This document shows, one piece after another, positions 10,268 through 18,107 of a stretch of DNA of 36,440 nucleotides. Every line of letters starts with the position of its first letter. Position 1 is the first letter of the stretch. Location of the stretch: positions 1-36,440 of the forward strand of contig JAKONK010000016.1 in assembly GCA_022701985.1 (NCBI GenBank). The letters run 5' to 3'. Source of the stretch: Actinomycetales bacterium. Its GTDB lineage: Bacteria; Actinomycetota; Actinomycetes; Actinomycetales; Quadrisphaeraceae. Under the pieces are notes generated by a model. That model searched no databases. It saw nothing but the letters and a program-made list of their open reading frames with translations, and was not told the origin of the DNA. Position numbers and translations under genes: made by a program.

Positions 10268-11551
10268 TCAGAGGGCGATGCCGAGGAGGGCGTCGACGGC
10301 GTCCGCCACCAGGTCGGCGCGGGTCCCGGGAGCGGGCGCTGCGAGCGTCACGGCCGCCCACGCGTCGAGGACGGCCAGGGCGCCGGGGGCGTCGAGGTCG
10401 TCGGCCAGCCGGGAGCGCAGGTCGGCGAGCACGGCCTCCTGCGCCTGCGCCGCGAGGCTGCCGGCCTCGCCACCGCCGACGGCCACGGCCGCGCGCCAGC
10501 GGGCCAGGCGCGCGGCGGCGTCGTCGAGGCCCTGCGCGGTCCACGACCAGTCGGAGCGGTAGTGGTGGGCGAGCACCGCGAGCCGCACGGCGGCGGGCTC
10601 GACGCCGGCGGCCCGCAGCTTCGAGACGAGCACCAGGTTGCCCTTGGACTTGCTCATCTTCTCGCCGTCCAGGCCGACCATGCCGGCGTGCGCGTAGACC
10701 CGCGCGAACGGCGGGGAGTACAGCAGGCCCCCGTGCGAGGCGCTCATCTCGTGGTGGGGGAAGACCAGGTCCGAGCCACCGCCCTGCACGTCGAAGCCGG
10801 AGCCGAGGTCGTCGACGGCGATGACGGTGCACTCCACGTGCCAGCCGGGGCGCCCTGCCCCCAGGGTGCCGCCGTCCCAGCTCGGCTCCCCCGTGCGGGC
10901 GGCGCGCCACAGCAGCGGGTCGAGCGGGTCGCGCTTGCCGGGGCGCTGCGGGTCACCGCCGCGCTCGGCGGACAGGGCGAGCATCGTGTCGCGGTCGAGG
11001 CCGGAGACCTGCCCGAAGCGCGGGTCGGCGGACAGGTCGGCGTAGACGTCGCCGGGGCTGCCGTCGGCGTGGTCCACCTGGTCGGGGGCGGGCGGCAGCG
11101 CGTAGGCGGCGCCCCGGGCGACGAGGGCGCGCACGGCGGCCGCGATCCTCGGGATCGCCTCCACGGCCCCGACCCACGACGCCGGGGGCAGCAGGCGCAG
11201 GGCCTCCATGTCGGTGGCGAACAGCTCGACCTGCGAGGCGGCCAGCTCGCGCCAGTCGACCCCGTCGCGGGTGGCGCGCTCCAGGAGCGGGTCGTCGACG
11301 TCGGTGACGTTCTGCACGTACCGGACCTCCAGGCCCGCGTCGCGCCAGGCGCGCTGCAGCAGGTCGAACGCCAGGTACGTCGCGGCGTGCCCGAGGTGCG
11401 TGGCGTCGTAGGGGGTGATGCCGCAGACGTACAGGCGGGCCCTCGGACCCGGGGCCGCGACGGTGCGGGCACCCGTGGAGGTGTCGTGCAGCAGCACGGG
11501 CTCACCGCGCCCGGGCAGCACGGGGACGGCGGGGGCTGGCCAGGGACGCAT
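10268..11551 (-). CDS. mshC: L-cysteine:1D-myo-inositol 2-amino-2-deoxy-alpha-D-glucopyranoside ligase (MshC)
   Basis: ATP-dependent ligase of mycothiol biosynthesis: it activates cysteine as an adenylate and joins it to GlcN-inositol. It is a class I aminoacyl-tRNA-synthetase-like fold of 427 aa, as expected. Visible motifs: the zinc ligand Cys43 in YVCGITPYD, the HIGH-type signature H52-L-G-H55, further zinc-site candidates in WHVECTV and FPHHEMS, and KMSKSKGN beginning at Lys298. It differs from cysteinyl-tRNA synthetase by its short length, the lack of a C-terminal tRNA-binding domain and the N-terminal [10 protein letters not shown] region. ATG 11551 has a TAGGGT box 8 nt upstream. Its presence indicates a mycothiol-producing actinobacterium. 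Confidence 0.97.
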   Translation of the reverse strand: MRPWPAPAVPVLPGRGEPVLLHDTSTGARTVAAPGPRARLYVCGITPYDATHLGHAATYLAFDLLQRAWRDAGLEVRYVQNVTDVDDPLLERATRDGVDWRELAASQVELFATDMEALRLLPPASWVGAVEAIPRIAAAVRALVARGAAYALPPAPDQVDHADGSPGDVYADLSADPRFGQVSGLDRDTMLALSAERGGDPQRPGKRDPLDPLLWRAARTGEPSWDGGTLGAGRPGWHVECTVIAVDDLGSGFDVQGGGSDLVFPHHEMSASHGGLLYSPPFARVYAHAGMVGLDGEKMSKSKGNLVLVSKLRAAGVEPAAVRLAVLAHHYRSDWSWTAQGLDDAAARLARWRAAVAVGGGEAGSLAAQAQEAVLADLRSRLADDLDAPGALAVLDAWAAVTLAAPAPGTRADLVADAVDALLGIAL

Positions 11552-11559
11552 CAGTCGCG

Positions 11560-11565
11560 ACCCTA
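11560..11565 (-). promoter_or_regulatory. -10 box (TAGGGT) for mshC
   Basis: TAGGGT precedes ATG 11551 by 8 nt within the 50-bp gap after the SCO1664-type gene. mshC therefore probably has its own leaderless start in addition to read-through. Confidence 0.55.
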
Positions 11566-11601
11566 CCCAGCGGGAGCGGGCCCCCGTCCGGGACGGGTCC
11601 C

Positions 11602-12465
11602 TCAGAAGGGGGGCCAGGGCAGCGCACGCCCACCGGGAGGGGGCTTCGGGAAGCGGCCCCGGGCCAGGAGGCGCTCCACGCGCAGCTCGGCGGCCAGCAG
11701 CTCGTCGTCGGTCAGCAGCTGCGAGAGCCGCTCGGCCAGCTCGCCGTCCAGCGCGGCGGCGGTGGCCTCCAGGAGCGCGACGACGTCGTCGTCGAACCGC
11801 TCCCCGGCCCAGCCCCACAGCACGGTCCGCAGCTTCGGGTCCTCGTGGAAGGTCAGGCCGTGGTCGACCCCCCGGACCCCGCCGTCGAGGCCGCGCAGCA
11901 CGTGCCCGCCCTTGCGGTCGGCGTTGTTGACGACGGCGTCGAAGGCGGCCATGCGGCGCAGCGCGGCGTCGTCGGCGTGGCACAGCACCACCGGCTCCCC
12001 GCCCCAGCCCTCGCCGCGGACCACCTCGCGCCAGCCGCCGGGCACCGCGGACGGGGCGACGACGTCGATGACGCCCCCGCCCGGCGGCGGCAGCTCCTCG
12101 TCGGCCCCACCGCCGCCGGGCCCGCCGGAGGGGTCGGGCCCGACCCAGGCCTGCACCGACCCCAGGCCCAGCTCGCCGTCGCGCAGGACGGTGGTCGGCA
12201 CCACGTCCCACCCGGCCGCGGCCGAGACCAGGGCGGCGGCCACCTCGCGGCCCGCGAGGGTGCCGTCGGGGAAGTCCCACAGGGGCGCCTCGCCGGCCAC
12301 GGGCTTGTAGACGCAGGGCACCGACGCGTCCCCGAGCGAGCACCTAGCGAGGAGCGTGGTGTTGGAGGCCCCGACGACCCTGCCGGTGACCTCGAGGTCA
12401 CCCGCTGCCAGCAGGGTGAGGAGGTCGGGCCGGTCCGGCCGGTCGGCGGGCTGGGAGGTGGTCAG
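11602..12465 (-). CDS. SCO1664-family protein (kinase-fold-like, unknown function), apparent CTG start
   Basis: Conserved actinobacterial protein always found near mshC; distantly like phosphatidylinositol-3/4-kinase/HipA folds. Seen: an N-terminal segment with SNTTLLARC, a Lys in VYKPVAGE (possible nucleotide-binding Lys), [16 protein letters not shown], a catalytic-loop-like [14 protein letters not shown] with Asn/Asp residues, and the metal-site-like [11 protein letters not shown]. The C-terminus ends in Pro-rich GRALPWPPF. No ATG, GTG or TTG occurs between the upstream stop and the conserved core. The best-placed start is CTG at 12465, which overlaps the DUF3090 stop by 4 nt (CTGA). The next candidate is a GTG about 25 codons upstream, inside DUF3090. 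Function is unproven. Confidence 0.82.
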   Translation of the reverse strand: MTTSQPADRPDRPDLLTLLAAGDLEVTGRVVGASNTTLLARCSLGDASVPCVYKPVAGEAPLWDFPDGTLAGREVAAALVSAAAGWDVVPTTVLRDGELGLGSVQAWVGPDPSGGPGGGGADEELPPPGGGVIDVVAPSAVPGGWREVVRGEGWGGEPVVLCHADDAALRRMAAFDAVVNNADRKGGHVLRGLDGGVRGVDHGLTFHEDPKLRTVLWGWAGERFDDDVVALLEATAAALDGELAERLSQLLTDDELLAAELRVERLLARGRFPKPPPGGRALPWPPF

Positions 12466-13025
12466 CGGCGGTACCCGTTGGCGCGGGGGCAGACGTGCCC
12501 GGAGGGGTCCAGGGGGTCTCCGCAGAACGGGCACGGCGGTCGGCCGGCGGCCACCACCGCGAGGGCGCGGGAGGAGAAGGCGCGGGCCCGGGCGCCGGGG
12601 AGGCTGACCCGCAGCAGGGAGCGGGGGTCGGCGTCGTCGGCGAGGCCCTCGAGCTCGGCCTCCTCGTCTCCGTCGCCGACCTCGAAGCACTCGATGACGA
12701 CGACCTCGCGGTCGCCGTCCCACGCGAGGGTCATGGTGCCGACGCGGAACTCCTCCTCGATGGGGGTGTCGAGGGGGGCGTCGTCGCGGGCGTCGGCGGG
12801 CATCACCGCGGGCACGGGGGCTGCGCCGCCGCTGCGGCGCACGACCTCGTCGAGGAGCTCCTCGACGCGCTCGGCGAGGGCGGTGACCTGCGCCTTCTCC
12901 AGGGCGACGGAGGTGAGCGCCGTGCCGGCGCGGGCCTGGAGGAAGAAGGTGCGGCCTCCGGGAGGGCCCGTGGTGCCGGCCACGAACCGCTCCGGAGGGT
13001 CGTAGTCGAAGACCTGCCGGGGCAT
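12462..13025 (-). CDS. DUF3090 family protein
   Basis: Conserved actinobacterial protein of unknown role, 187 aa. It matches the DUF3090 pattern: the start MPRQVFDYDPPERFVAGT, the segment GRTFFLQA, a long middle helix (VTALAERVEELLDEV), PIEEEFRVGTMTLAWD, and a C-terminal cysteine cluster CPFCGDPLDPSGHVCPRANG that probably binds zinc (Cys-x2-Cys ... Cys). It sits between the phosphomutase and SCO1664-type genes and shares a 4-nt overlap with the latter. ATG 13025 has a TAGGTT box 6 nt upstream and an AGGAGG a little further up, so either a leaderless or a leadered message is possible. Function is not known; its tight linkage to mshC suggests a related process. Confidence 0.93.
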   Translation of the reverse strand: MPRQVFDYDPPERFVAGTTGPPGGRTFFLQARAGTALTSVALEKAQVTALAERVEELLDEVVRRSGGAAPVPAVMPADARDDAPLDTPIEEEFRVGTMTLAWDGDREVVVIECFEVGDGDEEAELEGLADDADPRSLLRVSLPGARARAFSSRALAVVAAGRPPCPFCGDPLDPSGHVCPRANGYRR

Positions 13026-13031
13026 GGCGCG

Positions 13032-13037
13032 AACCTA
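13032..13037 (-). promoter_or_regulatory. -10 box (TAGGTT) for DUF3090
   Basis: TAGGTT lies 6 nt before ATG 13025. An AGGAGG immediately upstream (overlapping the box) is 12 nt from the ATG, too far for an ideal ribosome site. Confidence 0.45.
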
Positions 13038-13045
13038 CCTCCTGG

Positions 13046-13774
13046 TCAGCGGCCGGCACCCCCGCCGATGACGGCGTCGGAGCCGGCCGGCCCCTCGGCC
13101 GCGGCGGCGGGGTCGCTGGGCGGGGGCGGCAGCAGGGAGGAGACGTCGCCGCCGGTGTCGTTGGTGCGGACCGCGAAGGGCCGCAGCGCGGTGTAGCGGA
13201 CCACCGAGACCGAGGCCGGGTCGACGACGATGCGCTGGAAGGCGTCCAGGTGCACCCCGAGGGCGTCGGCGAGGACGGCCTTGATGACGTCGCCGTGGCT
13301 GACGGCGGCCCACACGGCGTGCTCACCGTGCTCGGCGGCCACCTCGGCGTCGACGCGGCGGACCGCGTCGAGGGCGCGCTGCTGCATGCCGCGCATGGAC
13401 TCCCCGCCGGGGAAGACCACCGAGCTGGGGTGGGCCTGCACCGCGGGCCACAGCGGCTCCTTGACCAGCTCGGCGATGGGCCGCCCGGTCCAGTCGCCGT
13501 AGTCGCACTCCGACAGGCCCTCGTCGGTCTCCAGCGGCGGGCGCGGGGACCCCTCGGGGCCGGTGACGCCCAGCAGGGCCGCAGCGGTGGCCTGGCAGCG
13601 CTCCAGCGGCGAGGCCACCACGCGCACCAGCGGCAGCGGCGCCAGCCGCTGCCCGAGGGCGGCCACCTGCGAGGCCCCCAGCTCGTCGAGGCCGACCCCG
13701 GGGGTGCGGCCGGCGAGCAGGCCGCCGGTGTTGGCGGCGGTGCGGCCGTGGCGGACCAGCAGGAGGGTGGGCAC
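13046..13774 (-). CDS. Histidine-phosphatase-superfamily phosphomutase (MSMEG_4193 type)
   Basis: Phosphoglycerate-mutase-like enzyme of 242 aa. The catalytic RHG motif is at residues 8-10 (LLLVRHGRTAAN), a second Arg is in VASPLERCQATA, the acid is in LSECDYGDWTGRP, and the second His is in VSHGDVIKAVLAD. This is the intact four-residue phosphohistidine pocket. The physiological substrate is not established for the MSMEG_4193 group. The C-terminal 35 residues are a Pro/Ala/Gly-rich tail. GTG 13774 is supported by a TAGCGT box 6 nt upstream whose first three bases are the stop codon of the preceding lipoprotein gene. It leads the DUF3090-SCO1664-mshC series. Confidence 0.93.
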   Translation of the reverse strand: MPTLLLVRHGRTAANTGGLLAGRTPGVGLDELGASQVAALGQRLAPLPLVRVVASPLERCQATAAALLGVTGPEGSPRPPLETDEGLSECDYGDWTGRPIAELVKEPLWPAVQAHPSSVVFPGGESMRGMQQRALDAVRRVDAEVAAEHGEHAVWAAVSHGDVIKAVLADALGVHLDAFQRIVVDPASVSVVRYTALRPFAVRTNDTGGDVSSLLPPPPSDPAAAAEGPAGSDAVIGGGAGR

Positions 13775-13780
13775 TCCCCG

Positions 13781-13786
13781 ACGCTA
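13781..13786 (-). promoter_or_regulatory. -10 box (TAGCGT) for the phosphomutase, fused to the upstream stop codon
   Basis: The TAG of this hexamer is the stop codon (13786-13784) of the lipoprotein gene. The box ends 6 nt before GTG 13774, consistent with a leaderless promoter. Confidence 0.5.
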
Positions 13787-14443
13787 GGGCACGTCCACCA
13801 CGGGCGAGCGGCCGACCATCACCACGGTGGGGTCGCCGCCGAGGGGGTCGGTCAGCACGGTGTGCAGCCAGAACTGGTACCGGCTGCCGCTCGCCAGGCC
13901 CGTGATGGTCGTGGTCGCCAGCTGGCAGCCGGGCGGGGCCGGCACGTCCTTCCAGACCAGCGGGGGCTGGACGCCGGAGACCAGGTCCTGGCGGGCGGCG
14001 GCGACGCGCCACCCCTCCAGGGAGGCCCCCTTGCGGCTCATCCAGCTCAGCTGGACCGAGCCCTGCGTGGCGACGGCGGCCACACCGACCCCGACGACGC
14101 TGCGCGAGACCAGGTCGGCGCACATCTCGCCCTCGTCGCCCCCGGTGACCGTCTTCGCCGGCGGCGCCGGTCGCGTCACCGTGACGAACGACGTGGTGTC
14201 CTGCGTCACGGTCGCCGCCGGGACCGGAGCCGGCGGGGAGGGCTGCGGGCCGGTGCCGGCCACCAGGGTCTGCCCCGCGGCCGGCGCGGCCGTCGACAGG
14301 GGCGGCGCGGCGGCCTCCTCCTCGGCGGAGCCGAAGGGCGAGCAGGCGGCGCTGAGCGCGCAGCAGGCCGCGAGCAGCAGCGCGCCGGCGCGGCGGGCGG
14401 CGGCGGTCTGGTGGGCGCGCGCGGGCAGGTCGGCAGGGGCCAC
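13784..14443 (-). CDS. Secreted lipoprotein with a fibronectin-III-like domain
   Basis: Predicted surface lipoprotein of 219 aa, not assignable to a named family. A hydrophobic signal (about 18-34) ends in the lipobox LSAACS, giving a lipidated Cys at about residue 34. A Pro/Ala/Thr-rich linker of some 60 residues follows. The C-terminal half looks like one fibronectin-III-type beta sandwich: SVQLSWMSRKG, a GWRVAAARQ strand, then TTTITGLASGSRYQFWLHTV, which carries the usual L-x-x-G-x-x-Y-x-F pattern. Two Cys (MCADL, PGCQL) could pair. GTG 14443 is the start; it is divergent from corA with only 48 bp between. A role in surface binding is a guess. Confidence 0.78.
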   Translation of the reverse strand: MAPADLPARAHQTAAARRAGALLLAACCALSAACSPFGSAEEEAAAPPLSTAAPAAGQTLVAGTGPQPSPPAPVPAATVTQDTTSFVTVTRPAPPAKTVTGGDEGEMCADLVSRSVVGVGVAAVATQGSVQLSWMSRKGASLEGWRVAAARQDLVSGVQPPLVWKDVPAPPGCQLATTTITGLASGSRYQFWLHTVLTDPLGGDPTVVMVGRSPVVDVP

Positions 14444-14479
14444 CCCGCCTCATCGGCAGCCCCGGGCCGGGGCTTGAGC

Positions 14480-14485
14480 GAGGAT
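14480..14485 (+). promoter_or_regulatory. -10-like box (GAGGAT) for corA
   Basis: GAGGAT is 6 nt before GTG 14492. It is a weaker match to TAnnnT than its neighbours but has the same spacing. Confidence 0.35.
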
Positions 14486-14491
14486 GCCCCC

Positions 14492-15458
<967 letters not shown>

Positions 15459-15481
<23 letters not shown>

Positions 15482-16571
15482 GGCTGGCTGTGGGGCTGGT
15501 GGTGGGGCTGGCTGTGGGGCTGGTGGTGGGGCTGGCTGCAGCGCACGCCTCCAGCAGGGCCAGCCGGTCGTGCTGGAGGGGTGCCAGCGGGGCGACGGCG
15601 AGCGCGGTGACCCCCGCCGCCGCGTGCGCCGCGAGCCGCTCGGGCAGGGCGCTGGGCGGACCCACCAGGCAGGTGGCCTGCAGGAACGCGGTCGGCACCA
15701 GGGCTGCGGCCTCGTCGCGGCGGCCGTCGAGGTAGGCGTCCTGCACCGCGCGGGCGGCGGCGCCGTGGCCCAGGCGGGCCGCGGCCTCGACGTAGACGTT
15801 CTTCTGGCGGCTGCCCATGCCGCCGAGGTACAGCGCGGCGTACCCCCGCAGCGGGGCCGCGACGGCGGGGTCGTCGAGGTCGGCGCCCTCGGGGGTGAGC
15901 AGCGCCGGCACCGTCGCCACGACCTGCAGCGGGCGCTCCGGGCCGCCCGGCAGCGCGCAGCGGGCGCGCCCGCGCGCCAGGGCGGCGAGCTGCTCCTCGG
16001 CGTCCTCGGGGGCGAGGAACGCCGGCAGCCACCCGTCGGCGACCTCCCCGGCCAGCTCGGTGTTCCTGGGCCCGGTGGCCGCCAGGAGCACGGGGAGGTC
16101 GGGCCGCGGCGCCGGCAGGGCCAGCCGCAGCCCGGCGCCCCCGGAGGCGGGGTCCGGGTCGGCGGGACCGCGGGCCAGCACCCGGCGCACCACGTCGACG
16201 TAGGCGCGGGTGCGGGCCAGGGGGGCCGCGAAGGGCACCCCGTGCCACCCCTGGGAGACCTGCGGCCCCGACACGCCCAGGCCCAGGCTGAACCGGCCGG
16301 CCGAGAGGCCGTCGAGGGTGGCGGCGGTCATGGCGGTGGCCGCGGCGCTGCGCGCCGGGACCTGCAGCACCGCGCTCCCCAGCCCCAGGCGGGTGGTGTG
16401 CGCCGCCAGCCAGGTCAGCACCGTCACCGCGTCGGAGCCGTACGCCTCGCTGACCCAGGCGCTGGCGTAGCCGAGGTCCTCGGCCCGCCGGGCCAGGGCC
16501 ACGGCGTCGGCCGCCTGCTCCGCGACGGGACGACGGGTGCCGAGGTACCCCAGCGACAGCGCCAGCTCCAT
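15459..16571 (-). CDS. LLM-class F420/flavin-dependent oxidoreductase with repeat-derived tail
   Basis: Luciferase-like (TIM-barrel) oxidoreductase of the F420-dependent type common in actinobacteria; 370 aa. Seen: LSLGYLGTR at the first strand, a DLGYASAWVSE segment, the strand-4 region TRLGLGSAVLQVPARSAA, then LDGLSAGRFSLGLGVSGPQV, PVLLAATGPRN and DGWLPAFL. The substrate is unknown. The native protein appears to end near LEACAAA. Beyond that are about 25 residues of a Ser-Pro-Thr-x repeat encoded by the 15481-15540 array, and the stop lies inside corA. ATG 16571 has a TAGGGT box 8 nt upstream, and the start is only 33 bp from the divergent aldo/keto reductase start. Confidence 0.9.
15469..15540. 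repeat. 12-bp tandem repeat (GGGCTGG core), six units across the corA/oxidoreductase junction
   Basis: Six consecutive 12-bp units beginning GGGCTGG. The last five alternate between endings CTGTG and TGGTG (a 24-bp higher-order period). The first unit, GGGCTGGTTGTA, contains the final corA codons and the start of its TAG. Read on the minus strand the array encodes Ser-Pro-Thr-Thr/Ala repeats. A related array lies at 20464-20511. Confidence 0.9.
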
Positions 16572-16579
16572 GACGCCCG

Positions 16580-16585
16580 ACCCTA
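16580..16585 (-). promoter_or_regulatory. -10 box (TAGGGT) for the LLM oxidoreductase
   Basis: TAGGGT is 8 nt before ATG 16571 (leaderless spacing). It lies back to back with the TACTGT box of the opposite gene. Confidence 0.55.
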
Positions 16586-16591
16586 GGCCGC

Positions 16592-16597
16592 TACTGT
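16592..16597 (+). promoter_or_regulatory. -10 box (TACTGT) for the aldo/keto reductase
   Basis: TACTGT is followed by 7 nt and GTG 16605. A possible -35 (ATGACG, 16570-16575) overlaps the start codon of the divergent gene, with a 16-nt spacer. Confidence 0.5.
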
Positions 16598-16604
16598 GCG
16601 CGAC

Positions 16605-17549
16605 GTGGAGGAGCGCACCGTCGGTCGTTCGGGGCTGCGGGTCTCCGCCCTCGGCCTGGGCACCATGGGCTGGGGCACCCCCGGGGCCGTCAGCGACCAC
16701 CACGAGGCGCGCGACCTGCTCACCGCCTTCGTCGACGCCGGCGGCACCCTGGTCGACACCGCCGACGTCTACGGCGCCGGCGCGGCGGAGACCCTGCTCG
16801 GCGAGCTGCTCGACGGCACCGTGGCCCGCGAGGACGTCGTCCTCGTGACCAAGTCGGGCCGCGGGAGCGGTCGCGGCAGCCGCCCCGACACCTCCGCGCG
16901 GGCGCTGCTCGCCGGCCTGGACGCCTCGCTGCGCCGCCTGGGCACCGACCACGTCGACCTGTGGCTGGCCCACGCCTGGGACGCCGCCACCCCGCCGCAG
17001 GAGGTCGCCGCCGCCCTGGGGGCCGCGGTCAGCAGCGGGCGCGCCCGGTACGCCGGTGTCGCGGACCACAGCGGCTGGCAGCTGGCCACCACCGCGGCGG
17101 CGTCCGCGGCGCGGGGCCTGCCCCTGGTCGCGGCGAGCTGCGAGCTCAGCCTGCTGGCGCCCGACCACGCCGACGTGCTGCCCGCCGCCGCCCACCACGG
17201 CCTCGGGGTGCTCGCCTGGGCGCCCCTGGGGCGCGGGGTGCTGACCGGCAAGTACCGCGGCAGCGTGCCGCCCGACTCCCGGGCGGCGTCGCCGGTGCTG
17301 GCGGCCTGGGTCGAGCCCTACCTGGGCGCCGGGCCGCGGCGGGTGGCCCAGGCGGTGGCCACGGCCGCCGCCGGGCTGGACGCCTCGGCCACCGAGGTGG
17401 CCCTGGCCTGGGCGCGCGACCGGCCGGGCGTCGCGAGCGCCGTGGTGGGCGTCCGCACGCCCGGCCAGCTGCGCGGGGTGCTCGAGGCGGGCGAGCTGGA
17501 GCTGCCGGCGGAGATCCGCGCGGTGCTCGACGAGCTCAGCGAGAGCTGA
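16605..17549 (+). CDS. Aldo/keto reductase
   Basis: NADPH-dependent TIM-barrel oxidoreductase, 314 aa from GTG 16605. The catalytic tetrad is complete: Asp51 and Tyr56 (LVDTADVYG), Lys83 (LVTKSGRG) and His123 (DLWLAHAWD). The cofactor region includes LAWAPLGRGVLTGKYRG and, near the C-terminus, SAVVGVRTPGQL. It belongs to the bacterial general-stress/YajO-like branch by overall pattern; the substrate is unknown. GTG 16605 (VEERTVGRSGLRVS) is preferred to the GTG at 16596 because the latter lies inside the TACTGT box. The 3' end overlaps the convergent acidic-protein gene by 14 bp. Confidence 0.93.
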   Translation: MEERTVGRSGLRVSALGLGTMGWGTPGAVSDHHEARDLLTAFVDAGGTLVDTADVYGAGAAETLLGELLDGTVAREDVVLVTKSGRGSGRGSRPDTSARALLAGLDASLRRLGTDHVDLWLAHAWDAATPPQEVAAALGAAVSSGRARYAGVADHSGWQLATTAAASAARGLPLVAASCELSLLAPDHADVLPAAAHHGLGVLAWAPLGRGVLTGKYRGSVPPDSRAASPVLAAWVEPYLGAGPRRVAQAVATAAAGLDASATEVALAWARDRPGVASAVVGVRTPGQLRGVLEAGELELPAEIRAVLDELSES

Positions 17550-17832
17550 GGTCCCCGCGGGGGTCGCCGTCGGCGCGGTCGTCCTCGTCGTCCCCCAGCT
17601 CGTCGTCGCGGTCCTCGTCGTCGTCCTCGTCGTCGTCGGGGAGCTCGAACGGGGTGACCTCGTCGTGGGCGGTGTACAGCGCCTCGTCGTACACCTCGAA
17701 CGCGTCGGCCAGCTGCGCGTAGGCGGCCTCGACGGCGGGGTCGTCGTCGCCGCGGCGGCGCTGGGCGGCGCCCAGGTGCGCCTCCAGGGCGGCGATCAGT
17801 CGGTCCAGGGCCGCGCGGGGATCTGTCGCCAT
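17536..17832 (-). CDS. Small acidic conserved actinobacterial protein of unknown function
   Basis: 98-residue protein. The N-terminal half is helical (PRAALDRLIAALEAHLGAA, then AVEAAYAQLADAFEVYDEAL), then a YTAHDEVTPFEL segment leads to a long Asp/Glu tract (about 65-90). Similar proteins sit beside DUF5703 and M20-peptidase genes in streptomycetes and are sometimes labelled primosomal, without evidence I can see here. The acidic tail suggests binding to a basic partner or nucleic-acid mimicry (inference). ATG 17832 has a TACGGT box 7 nt upstream. It is divergent from the DUF5703 gene with 36 bp between starts. Confidence 0.82.
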   Translation of the reverse strand: MATDPRAALDRLIAALEAHLGAAQRRRGDDDPAVEAAYAQLADAFEVYDEALYTAHDEVTPFELPDDDEDDDEDRDDELGDDEDDRADGDPRGDLSSR

Positions 17833-17839
17833 GGCTCGA

Positions 17840-17845
17840 ACCGTA
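17840..17845 (-). promoter_or_regulatory. -10 box (TACGGT) for the acidic small protein
   Basis: TACGGT ends 7 nt before ATG 17832, consistent with a leaderless start. Confidence 0.5.
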
Positions 17846-17854
17846 GTGGGTGGG

Positions 17855-17860
17855 CATGAT
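17855..17860 (+). promoter_or_regulatory. -10-like box (CATGAT) for DUF5703
   Basis: CATGAT ends 8 nt before ATG 17869. It lies 9 bp from the opposing TACGGT box, making a very compact divergent promoter pair. Confidence 0.45.
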
Positions 17861-17868
17861 GGTCCGCG

Positions 17869-18093
17869 ATGGAGCAGATCCCCTCAGCCCGCCGCCCCGG
17901 CCGCTCGGGTGTGGAGTACGAGCACCGCACGATCACCATGCCCCGGGGCACCTCGCGCAGCGAGGCCCGGCGCCTCCTCGTGGAGGCCGCCGAGACCGGG
18001 CACTGGGAGCTGGCGCGCGTGCGCCTCTACCTGGGCGGGCGCCGCGAGGTGCAGCTGCGGCGCAAGATCGTGCGGGTCGAGCGGACCCTCTAG
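17869..18093 (+). CDS. DUF5703 family protein
   Basis: Basic 74-residue protein matching the small actinobacterial DUF5703 family: YEHRTITMPRGTSRSEARRLL, then ETGHWELARVRLYLGGRREV, ending LRRKIVRVERTL. No enzyme motif is visible and the function is unknown. Its many Arg/Lys contrast with the acidic protein encoded divergently 36 bp away, so an interaction is conceivable but untested. ATG 17869 is chosen because the family core begins upstream of the next ATG (17937) and a CATGAT box sits 8 nt before it. It converges on the M20 peptidase gene with 14 bp between stops. Confidence 0.88.
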   Translation: MEQIPSARRPGRSGVEYEHRTITMPRGTSRSEARRLLVEAAETGHWELARVRLYLGGRREVQLRRKIVRVERTL

Positions 18094-18107
18094 GCCCGCG
18101 CCGGGGC

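Noticed and set aside
11583-11597. CCCGTCC-G-GGACGGG dyad upstream of mshC, considered as an operator
   Set aside because: A short GC dyad with a one-base centre, no second copy seen and no known regulator match; likely chance.
17576-17645. Run of GTC/CTC triplets resembling a microsatellite
   Set aside because: It is the Asp/Glu-coding tail of the acidic protein; the triplets vary and no strict repeat period is kept.
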